The position numbers and the translations under genes are program-made. DNA of 64,000 nt, taken from positions 8,797,708 to 8,861,707 of the forward strand of contig NC_056052.1 in assembly GCF_004379255.2 (NCBI RefSeq), read 5' to 3'. The notes beneath the pieces were generated by a model. It saw only the letters and a list, made by a program, of their open reading frames with translations, was not told where the DNA came from and made no database searches. This DNA comes from Salvia splendens. Taxonomy: Eukaryota; Streptophyta; Magnoliopsida; Lamiales; Lamiaceae. This document shows, in pieces, positions 33,867-45,658 of the stretch (position 1 is the first letter of the stretch; every line of letters starts with the position of its first letter).

Positions 33867-35139
33867 TGATGCACTGTTTATTAGCACTTAAAATACCTGC
33901 AAGCATACATGGTAGATCTAATATAGCTAAAGGTCAGTACCGGATATCGAACACAGGGAATAAGATTGCAACTGACTACCATATACTAAGCATCACATAC
34001 TATCTAGAGACACGGGATTTTTAGTTTGGATTTATAAACTAGACAGAAATAAATACACAAATAAAACAAAGCATAAAACTATATAATACAAAGCAGTCGA
34101 ATGGATGTAGAATTTTAGGATCCAAAAACACAGTCACGAGCTATTCTCCAATCGACTTCCTTGAATAATGGTCTCTAGAGTTATCAAGTCGGTCACTTAA
34201 CTAGATTAAACCCCTCCCGAGGTGAGAAATCCGTAGATTAGGTGTTGAAATCAAAGTCCCCTTTAAATCTCTAACATCTAACTCCCAAAAGATCGTTAAG
34301 ACCAATGACCTCACGTGAAATCTCAACTCTCCCGAGTTTTATTGAATTAAAGTGTGAATTATCTCTTTTCCAAGTCAATTATTTCATGTCTCCCGAGTAC
34401 TCTAATCAACTCTGTATTCAAGACGTAGCTAATCAATTGAACATAGAAAGCACAAGGATAAATCAAATCACTGCAAGAGCTAAAAAGGAAAATCAATTGA
34501 ATATATTCACCAAAAATTCTACAAAAGATGTTCTACTCGTAGACAAGTAAATACACCAATTAAAGTACGAGACATGAAAGAAATTGATAAAACCCAAAGT
34601 TAGGAAGGAAGAATGTGTAGAGGGGGAAGGATTGGAGGCTCTGAGACGAAGATTATGAATTAGGTAAAAGGTATTTAGAGGTTGGAAAAAGGTTTATTTA
34701 TGATAATTTTCGTGGCCTACAAGAAATGAGAGATATTTGGCTTCACAATATAATAATTTCTTTTCTTCCGTGAATTTTCGCCTAAATTCCCGCCAGCTTT
34801 GACTGCACTGCGCAACGTTCGTAGAATAGTCATAACTTTCTCTACAGAACTTCGATTGAGACATACGAGATATCCACGTGAAGATATTTCAAAGATGAAG
34901 AGAATGGTATGCATTAAGAACTGATTGAAATTCACATTTGCTGGAAAAATCGGCTTGAACTGACGCTGCTGCACTTTGACCTTTTTTTCACCTTTTCTAT
35001 CTTTTTTTATCATTTATCAACAAATACATGAAAAATACGAAATGTATAACATATGCAATTTAAGAACATAATTTTCATGATTGGAATTTAAAACGAGTCA
35101 AATCTAGCCCTTAAAAACATGCAAAATCCTTGTTTGTCA
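33867..35139 (-). repeat. solo LTR (1273 bp), gypsy-like
   Basis: Starts TGATGCACTG and ends TTGTTTGTCA, with ATTTT on both sides (33862-33866 and 35140-35144). The motif ggtcagtaccggatatcgaac corresponds in position and style to ggaagtaaggatcgatccca of the minus-strand gypsy LTRs, so it is probably also on the minus strand. No internal sequence remains, as expected after LTR-LTR recombination. Confidence 0.8.
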
Positions 35140-35144
35140 ATTTT

Positions 35145-36327
35145 ACACGTAATCCGGTTTTATTCTCATAATCACCTAAATAGATCTGTAGGGATCCGTT
35201 TGCTTTTGCATATTTATGTTGTGCAACACTAACATGATTTACATCATATTTTCCTTAAATACTCCTCCAATCCTAGAACGGTACCACGTGTGCGGCACAT
35301 GTAAGTATGTAACACACTCTTCAAGAAGTAATGTTTCCCTCTTTCGCAAGCTGGAAATCCCTTTATTTGTTTATTGAAGGTCCATAGGTTGGCCAACTTA
35401 GGCAATATGGAACACTTAGATCCACCTTCACAATTGCGCCACCCTTCTTCCAACTCTACTTCATGCGCTCACACCAAATCCCGGCCACCAATGCATCTAC
35501 ACATATAAATAAGCCCATTAAACACATAGAAAGTGATCGAAAATACGTAATACAAATCAACCTATCGAAGCCTCAGAGAATTTCAGTGCACATATTTCAA
35601 ATTCAGAATCAATATTCATGACAGAGTTACAATCTTCAGTCCTAATTTTGGCATTGACAACGATACTTCCAATTCGTACTCATGTTGTGACAATATTAAT
35701 TCCAACTCTCGTGGAACTAACAAAGACACCAATACCATATGTCATTCCAGACTTCATTTCTCTAAATGCCAGAGTTCGAGCTATGAAGTAGAAAGATAGA
35801 TCGAACCAAGTAGAAAGGTTCAATGAGATGCCCTAGTTTTTCAAGTTGCGCACGAAATGTGTAAAGATTCAACTACAAAAGTTATATATACTTAACTTGC
35901 ATGTTAGAGGGCTGAAACAAGACAAGTTATTGAAGAAGTATTTTGGTCGCGACAAGGAATACTATTCATGATTTGAGGACAAATCATTCTGAAGAAATGA
36001 GGAACGATGCATACATGGTTAGAATTAATTAGATTAATTTTCTTCCCTTCAATAAATTAGGGTTTCCTAAATTCCTTAAATATTTTGGTATTTATTTGAT
36101 TTCCTAATTTGTAGAGATATTAGTGTTGGCAACAACATAATGGAGGGTTAAGAATAGGCTTTGGTAGATCGAAAACCTACCTAAAGATGTTAGTGATACC
36201 TGAAACCCATGGGTTGCTGAGAATAGCCTGCTAAATTTAGAGGGTTTAGGTTAAAAATTTAAAGCCCGATAAAATTACAATTTGAATAGCCCGCAACTGG
36301 GATAAGGTTGGCCTGGTGGGTTGGACC
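35145..36327. other. spacer with a promoter-like stretch
   Basis: No recognised gene. A TATA-like catataaataagccc (about 35503-35514) precedes the short ORF at 35618. The last 90 bp (36240-36327) read like one end of the hAT-like repeat at 4941. Confidence 0.3.
35618..35791 (+). CDS. short hydrophobic ORF (57 aa), unrecognised
   Basis: ATG at 35618, TAG at 35789-35791. The product is rich in Leu, Ile and Thr (LALTTILPIRTHVVTILIP) and could contain one membrane segment. A TATA-like box lies about 105 nt upstream, with a plausible leader between. No family is recognised. It may be a real small peptide gene, the first exon of a broken gene, or chance. Confidence 0.22.
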   Translation: MTELQSSVLILALTTILPIRTHVVTILIPTLVELTKTPIPYVIPDFISLNARVRAMK

Positions 36328-39300
36328 TAGGCATGTACAAACCGAACCGGCCCAGCGGTTAACCAGTGGTTTGGAATAGCCGGTTCATGAACCGGAACGA
36401 GAACCGGCACCGGCGGTTCGGCGGTTCAAGCGGGCTGGTTCAGGTTCGGGAATATGACAAACCGTAACCGGCGGTTCAACGGTCCCAACGGGCAAATTCT
36501 GGCTAGGGCGTAGGGTTGCAGGCGAGGTATGCAAAAAAACCGACGGTTTCTGACGAAAACCGGCAGTTTCCGACAATTCCGATGCTTTCTCAGGTGGCAG
36601 AGCGTAGGTGGCAGTGTATAGGCCTGAAAACCGATCAGAAATCACCGGTTTCCGTCAGAAACCGTGGACAGAACCGCCAGTTTTGGACTGAACCGCCGGT
36701 TCATGCGGTAAACCGGTCGAATTTGAAATTTGAAAACTTTTTTTCTTCCAATTTTACTCCTATAAATACCCTACTTCCACCATCATTTTTACTCACCTCA
36801 TTCTTGTGTTAACAAGGATTTCCTTCTCTCAATCTCAATTTCTCTATTCTCTCCTCATTCTCTCTAATTGCTCAAGTTGTTTACTAGTTACTACTTACTA
36901 CTATATTTGTTGGTGTGTTCGTAATTTACCATTTATTCAATACTCCATATTCCATATTACTTTCATTTTGCATTATGTCTTCTTCTCGTGGTGGACCGGG
37001 TCGTGGTGATCGGGGCAAAGGAATTGCCCAAGATCAAAGTAGTCGTCCCTCAAAATCAAGGCGACCTAGTCGTTGAGAAGTTATGGAAGAGGTTTCCCGA
37101 GTGGCGGTTGAACGCATGCAAGTAAGTTCTAAAATATAAAATTATTGGTACAATTCATAATTTCATAAGATTGAGTTTTTTTAATTTTTTTTTGTATTCC
37201 TAATTAAAACTTCAACTTATATAATATTTATAGATAGAATAAGATCATAGGATGGTCATGCTACTCGCTGAAATGCATCAAGGTGGGGGAAGGGGCGGTG
37301 GTAATTCCCAACAACAAGATGACGAGTACGACGTGTCTATATCGTCGGACTCGGACAACAATGATGATAGATCTCATTCTCATATTCCGTCTAGCACCGG
37401 CGGAAATGAGGACATGTCTCCTCCCCCTCCACCCACTAACACTACAAAAGCTTTGAAATTTGATATTTTTGTTAAACACTATAAGAAGGTGCCGGTGGTG
37501 AATCCAAGTCCTTATGATCCGCACTCTCAAGAAGAGACATCGGTGTTTCATGCATATTGTAACTACTGTGATAAAGTCTACAAATTTACGAGTGGTGGGG
37601 ATATGGCACCCTCCGTCGTCATTTGGTGACAAAGCATCTGGTAGAATGTGGCACTACCTCTACCCAAACCCAACTAAACTTCCAACCCGGTGGCTCAGGT
37701 TTGTCACGTACGCCTCTTTTTAAATATGATCAACTAAAATTGCTGACGTTACGACTAGATGGGCTGCAAATGAAGCATTTTCCTTTCAATGTTTATGATG
37801 ACAAAAAATTTGAGGTTACTATGCAAAGTGGTTTGAACGTAGCTATCAAAAGAGTAGGTCGAATGACTGTTCAACGATCTACCGTTAGACAATGTTTGGA
37901 GAAAAAAGTTGAATTATCACGTTATTTACTAAACTTGGGACACAAAGTGAACATTTGCTCAGATGTATGGACTGATTGTTTTAACCGGCATTCATACATG
38001 GGCATTAAGGTTCACTTTGTGGACAATAGTTGGACTTTGAACAAACGCTTAATTGGTTTTAGAGAATTTGAGACACTACACACTGCACCCGTAATTGCTT
38101 CTTTAATTATTCAAGTTTTGAATGAATTTCAATTATGCAATAAGATATTTTCTGTTGGTTTTGATAACGTAACTGCTAACACTGCAAGTATTAATGACTT
38201 GATTGCGGCTTGTGCTCCAGTTATTGAAGGTAAGTATTTTCATCAAAGATGCATATGTCATATTTTGAATTTATGTGTATAAGATGCACTTGAATTATGA
38301 CAAAAGCATGTTAGTCCTATTAGAACTGCAATCCATCAAAAGCCACCTATTGCAAAGCTTGGAAGAAGTATTGTCATCAAAAGAATGTAAGATATATGAA
38401 TTTTACTATGGATGTGTCTCATAGATGGAATTCGACATATGATTGTCTGAATTCTACTTTGACGCATAAAGATTATTTGTGTGATTTTTTAAGAACCTAT
38501 CCCGTTCATGATTTATATCTTTCGCATAGTTGTTGGGATCATAGCGTGGCTTTATTTAATTATTCAAATATTTCAAAAATGCAACTGTTGAATTATCGTG
38601 TGTTTATTATTGCACTGTTGTTCGTGTTTCAGAGCATTGCATATATATATCACTTGGTTTTAAAACTACGATGAAAATGCTTACTCTTCATCTGAATTGA
38701 TATGTGTTTTATATTATATGATTGAGAAATTGCTTAAGTATTTCAGTGAGATTCCAACGGTGTTTTTGATTGCAAAGGTCTTGGATCCAAAATGGAAATT
38801 AGTCGGTACCTCCAAGATTTTAGATTTTTATTATAACAATTTGAGTTCTATTGATCTTGATCCACTTAAAGCATTGCAATCGGATACCAGTGATGAATTC
38901 GGAGTAGACCTCTCAGAAACATTTCAAATAAAACCGGTCAATTATCCAACAAACCTTCGAGTTTAACTTGCATGCTCTCTACACCGAATATGAAACCAAG
39001 TATAATAGTGCCCACCAAGTCAGAAGACATCCCCCTCCTCAACAACACAACTTTGGCTTCGCATTTCAAGCCGATTATGATGACCCCGACGCGCAATCCC
39101 AATTAGCCGACCTATACAGCTACAGCACTGGCGGAAGGTCCTCGGGTATGGTAAGTGAGTTAGATTTATATTTCGATTCACTCTTTTCCTTTGGTGATGA
39201 AGGTCCTACTCCTCCCGCCCAAATCGACGTCCTCAATTGGTGGGGAACACACGAGAAAGATTTTCCCATACTTGCGTCAATGGCCAAGGAGATTTTTTCA

Positions 39301-39990
39301 GTTTCGGCTTCCACTGTCGCCGTCGAGTCCGCTTTTAGTGTTGGCTCGCGTGTGTTGGATGAATCAAGAAGTAAGCTCTCCGCGAAAAATATGGAAGTCG
39401 TGATGTTACTTGATGATTGGGCCAAAGCTGACGTCAGAGAAGAAGAAAATGATTGGGATGATCGTCAGGAGAGATCACAAGAAAAATTCACCGGGGATGA
39501 ATCGTAGGCCAACCGTCAACCGCCGGCCAAGCCAAATAGGTAAGTAAGGTAAGAGAACTACGTGGGCTTTGATTCCCTAATGCAAATGAGCATTGGGGAT
39601 ACGTCGGCACCTCAACTTAAATTTTAAGTAGAGCTCAAGTCTTTTTTCCTTTATTTCTTTTTTTTCCCATTTGTTTCTACTTTAAAAATATGCAAATATA
39701 ATTAAATAATTTTATTTGTATATACTCTAGTCGGTGAAATAGAATTTCTCTATAAGTCTAAATCCGGGAAACTTTTGGCAATTCTACTATAATTGTTGAT
39801 TGTTAGACTAAACTCAACATTTAAAGTTGAATTGCTAAAGGTGTCATCAATTTAGTTATGTAGAAAGATCTCCTTCGCCGACTAAGAGTATATACTTATA
39901 AATTTATTGTTCAGAACTTCTAAGTCTTTTTTGTAATTTGTATTTAGCTTCGTTGTTGACTAGTAGTCTCGTTGTATTTAAATTTTTGTT
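36328..39990 (+). mobile_element. hAT-Ac transposon, decayed, right end lost
   Basis: The left terminus taggcatgtacaaaccgaac followed by many accgg/cggtt subterminal repeats (36350-36720) is typical of Ac-like elements. A TATA (ctataaatacccta) lies at about 36759. The transposase pseudogene follows at 36975-39507. No matching right terminal repeat appears before the Harbinger-like sequence at about 40000, so the right end is probably deleted. Confidence 0.75.
36975..39507 (+). pseudogene. hAT-Ac transposase, several stops and frameshifts
   Basis: ATG at 36975 starts MSSSRGGPGRGDRGKG. A stop follows at 37074-37076. A likely intron spans 37121-37232. The second part has a Ser/Asp-rich linker and a BED-type zinc finger (CNYCDKVYKFTSGG) broken by a frameshift near 37604; its His pair (RRHLVTKH) is in the next frame. 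The catalytic core follows (VNICSDVWTDCFNRHSYMG; FHQRCICHILNLCV) with a stop at 38280. Further shifts lie near 38390, 38672 and 38964. The C-terminal dimerisation region is intact (LNWWGTHEKDFPILASMAKE, VESAFSVGSRVLDESRSKL) to the stop at 39505. It would have cut and rejoined DNA at the ends of Ac-like elements; this copy cannot. Confidence 0.88.
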
Positions 39991-39999
39991 TAAGACTTC

Positions 40000-40380
40000 A
40001 AGACAAATTGGTAATGAGTATATGGCAAGACAAATTGGTATTCCGCCTCCAGGTAGCTTGAGTGCACCGCCACCGCCTTCAGGAGATGATTCGCCGGCGG
40101 AGTAGTTTTTTTAATTTCTATAAAATTGTATTTTAAATTATGTTTTTTTAATTTATTTTGCCACGAATTTAATTATGTATTTTTTTAGGATTTTAAGTTG
40201 TATTTTTATTTTATTTAATGAAGTATTTTTTTTATTAATTGAATTTGTTGGAAAAAAAATAAAAAATGAAATTAAATAAATAGTAAGTTAAGAGATGGTT
40301 AATAGACAGATAAGAGATGGAGGGTTGCAGATTCTGTCTTTTAGTTAAGAGATGGAGGGAAAAGTACAGTGTTGCGAATG
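40000..40380. repeat. Harbinger-like 3' end fragment
   Basis: Holds a 27-codon Pro-rich frame (40021-40106, ending GDDSPAE) and a T-rich tail (ttttttaatt, tttatttaatgaagtattt) like that at 47040-47130 in the Harbinger element. It abuts the hAT remnant on the left and the next gene's leader on the right. Confidence 0.35.
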
Positions 40381-40596
40381 GCCTAATGACCGAAACAAAG
40401 CAACGACATAAATCAAGTTCAAACACAAAGTCATCGACCGTCCTCTCTCGTATCAAAAGCTTCTTCATCTCTCTCCATCTCCAAGTGCAAACTGATACAG
40501 GCAGAAATTTCGATTACGTTCAAAAATTCCTTTCATCCTTAAACCTCGCTTAAAAATCTCATCTTGGAAAAAGGGCTTCAACCCAAAATCACGTAT

Positions 40597-42492
40597 ATGG
40601 GCGGCGAAGGAGAAGGCCCGCCGCCGCTGTACCAACCGAAAGACGACCACTGGACTCACTTTGACAACTCCGTGAATGCAGTATCTTTCGGCTTCATCGC
40701 CACCGCCATTCTCGTCTCCATGTTTCTTCTCATGGCCATTTTCGAGAAATTCCTCCGAACCACCTCGCCGGAGCGCCGCCGCCGCTCCGTTATTGAAGCC
40801 CAGAATCATGTTGCTGCTTTCAGTGCTAAGCTCGGCTACTACCCATCTCACAAAGTGAGTAACTATTCATTTATTGTCTCTTCAAATTATTTACATACTA
40901 CTTTAATTGCTTGCACTATTAATTACTCCATCCGTCCACTATTTAAATAGTCATTTTGACTCGGCACGAGTTTTAAGAAATTACTTAATTTGGTAAAGAA
41001 AAGTAAAAGGAGAAAGTAAATGGAATGTGAGACACGTTTTTATACTCCCTCTGTCCTAAGAAAGATTACCTATTCATTGGGCGGTATGGGAATCTATGCA
41101 ACTTTGTTTTGTGTGTTAAGTGGAGAGAATAAATCAGAGAAAGAGAATAAAGTAGAGATAAAAATGTTTCCATTTTTAGTAATTAGTCATCTTGTTTGGA
41201 ATAAATCAAAAATGAAAGTGGATCATTTTAAGTGGCACGGAGAGAGTATTAGTTTTATAATAGATTGTGAGTGTAAAAAGTTTGTGTAATGTGGCTCACT
41301 ATATCAAAAGTGGTAAAAATAAATGGTTCTTTTATTCGTGGACAATCCAAAATGGCAAAATAGTTCTTTAAATAGTGAATAGAGAGTACTAATTAGATAA
41401 AATAATTAGGAAATTTTATTCTTTAACTATAAACAATTTTAATGTTGTACTTGAGAATTCATCTTATTGCACCACATAAGAGGGAATCTGAACCTATAAA
41501 GATCCCAAATCTTACTAAGAAGCTACACAAGTACTAACATTGTTGAAAGATTAAATCCTGCAGCATAAATATGGGGCATATGCAGACAAGTAATTAAACA
41601 ATGGAACTTTGTGTTTTAATTGTTGTTTTCCATGTCATAAAGCTCACATTTTCTCAGAATAAAAATTAATTTCATGTGCTTGACCATGTGATTCTAGTAC
41701 AGTGAGGAGTCCTCTTTGTATATGTTAGCTTATAAAATGGCCCCCCCCAATCTGCAAGTTTGGTGGTTTATTGGTCCCTACCCGCCTTTATAGTTCTTGA
41801 ATGGGGATAAGGCTCGCGTTGTCGTACGTGACCTCTCTATTCCTCGATCGCTTACTCATTTATGATAACGATCGTCGATCGCCCCCTCCTTGTTCCGGGG
41901 ACAAGCTACCATGGCTTTAAATTCAATTGTTTCTTGCTATGGAGACTTTGTTTAATCTTATTTGGACTTTGTTTGTTGTATAATAATGGGAGAATGATAT
42001 AGACAGAGAGACAGTCTTAGTTGTATGTGTTTGCTAAATGATGGTTGTTGAGATAAGGATAACACTTTGCTTTTGTTTATGTTGGCTTATCCTAAAATAT
42101 TTATAGCTAGTGTCTTAGGATTATAGAACATCTTGGACTAATTGATTCCTCAATTTGGTGTGATTTTCTTCCTCACACATCATTTTGTACTTGCAATCTT
42201 GTTATATATTTGCGTGTATTGATATAATTTCTTGGGAATTTGGAACTAAATTGCAATAGTAATCATGTAAATGCATAGATAGTTTGAACTTTGAGGTCTA
42301 TTTGATTATGTTGGTAACAACCTTAATATTTTAGTGAATGGTGTACAATTATTTTCTTAGGCCACGGAGGTTTCTGTGGTGATGCCGGGTGAGAAAGTGC
42401 CGACCTTCATCGCTCAGCCAGCTCCGGCTCCTTGCCCTCCGGAGCGTGGTTCGTGGCCTCTGCATAATCCCGATGTGCCCATCCCCGACTAG
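40597..42492 (+). CDS. small single-pass membrane protein, plant-conserved type
   Basis: Two exons, 40597-40854 (86 codons) and 42361-42492 (43 codons plus TAG), join in phase with GT-AG borders to give 129 aa. The first 25 residues are polar and Gly/Pro-rich (LYQPKDDHWTHFDNSVNAVS). A hydrophobic helix follows (FGFIATAILVSMFLLMAIF, about residues 32-50), then a basic patch (SPERRRRS) and a Pro-rich C-terminus (FIAQPAPAPCPPERGSW). I recognise this as a plant family of unknown function. The upstream TTG at 40564 is in frame, but ATG at 40597 is the first ATG. The leader is CT-rich and lacks a clear TATA box. The 1506-bp intron holds nested MITEs. Confidence 0.82.
40924..41389. mobile_element. 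Stowaway-like MITE interrupted by another MITE
   Basis: Outer copy: left part 40924-41042 (tactccatccgtccac), right part 41249-41389 (ending gaatagagagta). It lies in the intron of the membrane-protein gene. Confidence 0.65.
41043..41248. mobile_element. Stowaway-like MITE nested in a MITE
   Basis: Starts tactccctctgtcctaag and ends gtggcacggagagagta. It was inserted into the copy at 40924-41389, so it is the younger of the two. Confidence 0.7.
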
Positions 42493-43489
42493 GTAAAATG
42501 TCAAGACTTGTTGAGAGGCCTAATTTCTTTAAAAAAAAATTTGCCTATGGTGTCACGGAGAGAAATGGCTTTTGTTTGTGTGTGTGTTTTTTGAGATGTT
42601 TTTTACATGTATTTGGTAAATAAATAGAAGCATTTAGAAATTGGAAGATGACATGTATATGAACCATCGTACTTATGCATATATAAACAATGTATTATTA
42701 TTCATTTTTGGCATTTCTTTTCAAGTGTTTTTCATATAAAGCAACCTACTTAGCAGTATAGTTTATTCTTCTTTCATTAGTCTAGCTATAAATGAGTATT
42801 TAGAGTCGAACTTCATTCCTTTAGATCTATTTTCACTGTAAAACTAGTTGATGTTTGGAATTTTGTTTTCAGAGGATCACAATTCATTAGCCGTGTTTAG
42901 ATTTCAGTTCAGATATTTGCTTAAATTGAACCAAATTGAATTGAATTTATATTTTTGATGTGATGACTGATGACCTGGTCTTTTGAATGCTTTAATAATT
43001 ATAAAAAAAGGGATTACGATAATGTGACGAACTTTTGGATAAGCAAAAATAGTTAGAGAGGGAATCAAATGACGCGTTGATCGGCTCCCCAATTGGACCC
43101 CCATTGCGGCGGAGGAGCCGATAATCGGCCAACACAACCCCTACCCCCCAAATGGTTGTTGTATCGGCCAAAACCGATCGATAGGGCGTTTGACCGGCCC
43201 TCCATTGTGTAGATAGGGCCAATCATAGTATTTTTTCTATAATTTATTTGTCGTGAATTTATTCGTGTTCACCATTTTATCGCATTTTAGTTGAGTGAAA
43301 TAATTAAAATTGAAATATACAAATATTAATGATGTGAAATAAAATGGAAAGTGAGATAGGCCTTTGATAGGCGCTTCCATTGCAAGGAGATAGGCCCTTA
43401 AGAAAATGTGGAATAAAATGATGATATGGAAATAAAAAAAAAAAAAAAAAGAAGGGCCTTCTAGTGAATGCTCCTATAACAAAATAATG
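42493..43489. other. spacer downstream of the membrane-protein gene
   Basis: The first bases after the stop (TAG then gtaaaatg) could be a 3'UTR splice donor. A GC-richer block at 43075-43215 (cggctccccaattgg, ggagccgataatcggcc) may be a small Harbinger-like MITE. A run of about 20 A lies at 43432-43451. No gene seen. Confidence 0.3.
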
Positions 43490-43722
43490 CTCTATCTGTC
43501 TCATGTTACTTTCACTTTTTTTGTTTTAGATTGTTCCAAACGATTTGCACTATTTCTATTTAAGAAATAAAGTATTTAATGGAGTAGATTATAGTTAATT
43601 AAGTGTTCTTTTATTAATTGATTTCTCATTAAACTTAAAATACTAGTTTATTTATATTGAAAAATCAATCTCAAATTTACGACTTAAAAAGAAAAATGCT
43701 AATAACATGGGACGAAAGGAGT
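43490..43722. mobile_element. Stowaway-like MITE
   Basis: Starts ctctatctgtctcatgttac and ends acatgggacgaaaggagta. It is a diverged sibling of 44730-44967. Confidence 0.6.
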
Positions 43723-43812
43723 AATTCCAACTGGGAAAATATAATATACTGGTAAATACGTTTGAAGGTTCAATATAATTTGATATTCAAGAAAAATAAA
43801 TTTCTAATCTAA

Positions 43813-44010
43813 GGTGCTGTTTGGTTTCCTAGATAAAATAATGCCAAGATATAATCTTGGATTGAGTTGTGATATTATTTTAGTCATATGTGGTTAGCTA
43901 TGACTAATTATCTCATGATTATCCATCTAGGATTGAGTTGATGAACTAAATCTCATGAACCAAACACACTACTAATTTAATCCGGGATACAATGTTGCAA
44001 ACCGAATACC
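43813..44010. mobile_element. small hAT-like MITE
   Basis: Left end ggtgctgtttggtttcc and right end ggttgcaaaccgaatacccc-like (reverse ggggtattcggtttgc) form an inverted pair of the 'GTTTGGTT' class. The interior is non-coding. Confidence 0.4.
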
Positions 44011-44156
44011 CCTAATAGTACAAATCAATAGTAGTCGTGCGGGTCTCAACCGGGAAAAAAGTTCAAGGGCAATGCATGTGATCCAAGAAAATTTGTCTAA
44101 GTCTTCAAGTACCATCAAGTTCAACATCACAACATCCATTAAAAACAAAAACTAAT

Positions 44157-44666
44157 GCTTCCTTCGTGTTTGTCCGTGAAACATTATCCCATTTTTCATT
44201 TTTAGATTTCCATGATTTAAAATCTCATTTACTTTTTTTCATTTTAGATAGGGGATCTATCATTCACCTAACTCGTTATACTTATATTCTATTATAAAAT
44301 CAATATATAAAACTAGGGTTCTATTTCTATTAATTTATTTTCAAAGGCACATCTTATCCTTCAAAAACAAATAAAACAAAAAGATTTACAAAAGACAAAA
44401 CTTCATCATAGTTTTTTCTTAAAAGAGAAGTACTAGAATTAATGCATAATTGGTAAAGTAAGAGATATGAGGAGAATGGTAGTTAAAATAATGTTAGTGG
44501 ATAGTAAGACAGTATTATTATTAGTGTTTAATGGTAGGACCTAGTGGTATAAGTTATAAATAAATTGATGTATATGGGTAATGAGTTTGGGAGAACTTAA
44601 ATGGGATAATTTAATGGAACATGCGAAAAAAGAAAGTGTGCTTATTTTTTGGGACGGAGGGAATAT
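44157..44666. mobile_element. two incomplete Stowaway-like copies
   Basis: A left copy (about 44157-44345) and a right copy (about 44390-44666, ending gggacggagggaata) share interior phrases with other MITEs but lack one end each. Confidence 0.4.
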
Positions 44667-44729
44667 TTCAAAATCCAAATTGATCAAACTGTAATTATAT
44701 ATTACTCCATCAAATAAGGAATACATATA

Positions 44730-44967
44730 TACTCCTTCCGTCCCATGTTACTTGCACTATTCCATTTCGTCTCGTCACAAACTACTTACATTATTTATAG
44801 TTTAAGTTAGAATTAATGTATTTAATTAATATGTTAGATTACGTTAAGAGCTCATTTATTAAGTGATGTCTCATTACATTTAAAATTCTAATTTAATTAC
44901 ACTAAAAATTAATCCTAAATTTACAATTTAAAATGAAAAGTACGAGTAACATAGGACGAAGGGAGTA
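44730..44967. mobile_element. Stowaway-like MITE
   Basis: Starts tactccttccgtcccatgtt and ends cataggacgaagggagta with TA flanks. Confidence 0.7.
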
Positions 44968-45658
44968 TATATTTCTCCGAACTTAACTTTTTTAGCCTAT
45001 CTCTAACTTTCATATATAAACTTCAAAGGAAAACAAGGAGATTGTAGATTTTTGTAGGCCAAGTCCTCTTGAAATTCGCCTTTAGGATTGGTAAACATGC
45101 ATGCATGAAAGGATACGCAACCTGATCAAGAAGACTCTTAGATTATTCACGTGTCATTGAACATTTAATCCAAGCGTTCAAAACCTTAACTACTAGCTAT
45201 TAACTAGCATAGGGAAGTAAGGATCGAATCCACAGAGATGAATGAATTGTAAAAACATGTGGAAGGACATTTTGGAAGAGGTTTGGCAGCTGCCTCGGAT
45301 CAAGAGTGGGTTAAGAATTAAACTACATATGTTTCGACTGAAAACATGAGACTAAGAGCATCCGCAATGGCGGCAAGCCCACCGGCTAGCCGATCCCTGG
45401 CGCTCGCCGGTCCGCTCGCTGAACCATTGCAGCCGGCGAGCGCCAAATCGGTGAGAAAAACGGCGAGCGCACGCCGATTCCTCGCGCTGGCCGATCGGCT
45501 GGCCGCCATTGCAGGCTCCCGATTGGCGAGTGGATTTTTTTCTAATTTAATTTTCAAAACACTATATATACGCGACTTGCACGTCATTTTCATTTGCACC
45601 ACTTGTTATAACGAGTATTCTCTCTATCTTAATTTCTGTACAAGAGCAACAACGCGGA

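Noticed and set aside
43432..43451. Poly-A run as the tail of a retrogene or SINE
   Set aside because: No coding remnant, promoter boxes or target duplication could be found around it.
45318..45602. 94-aa minus-strand ORF over the Harbinger left end
   Set aside because: GC-rich terminal region of the transposon, antisense to its transcript; chance frame.
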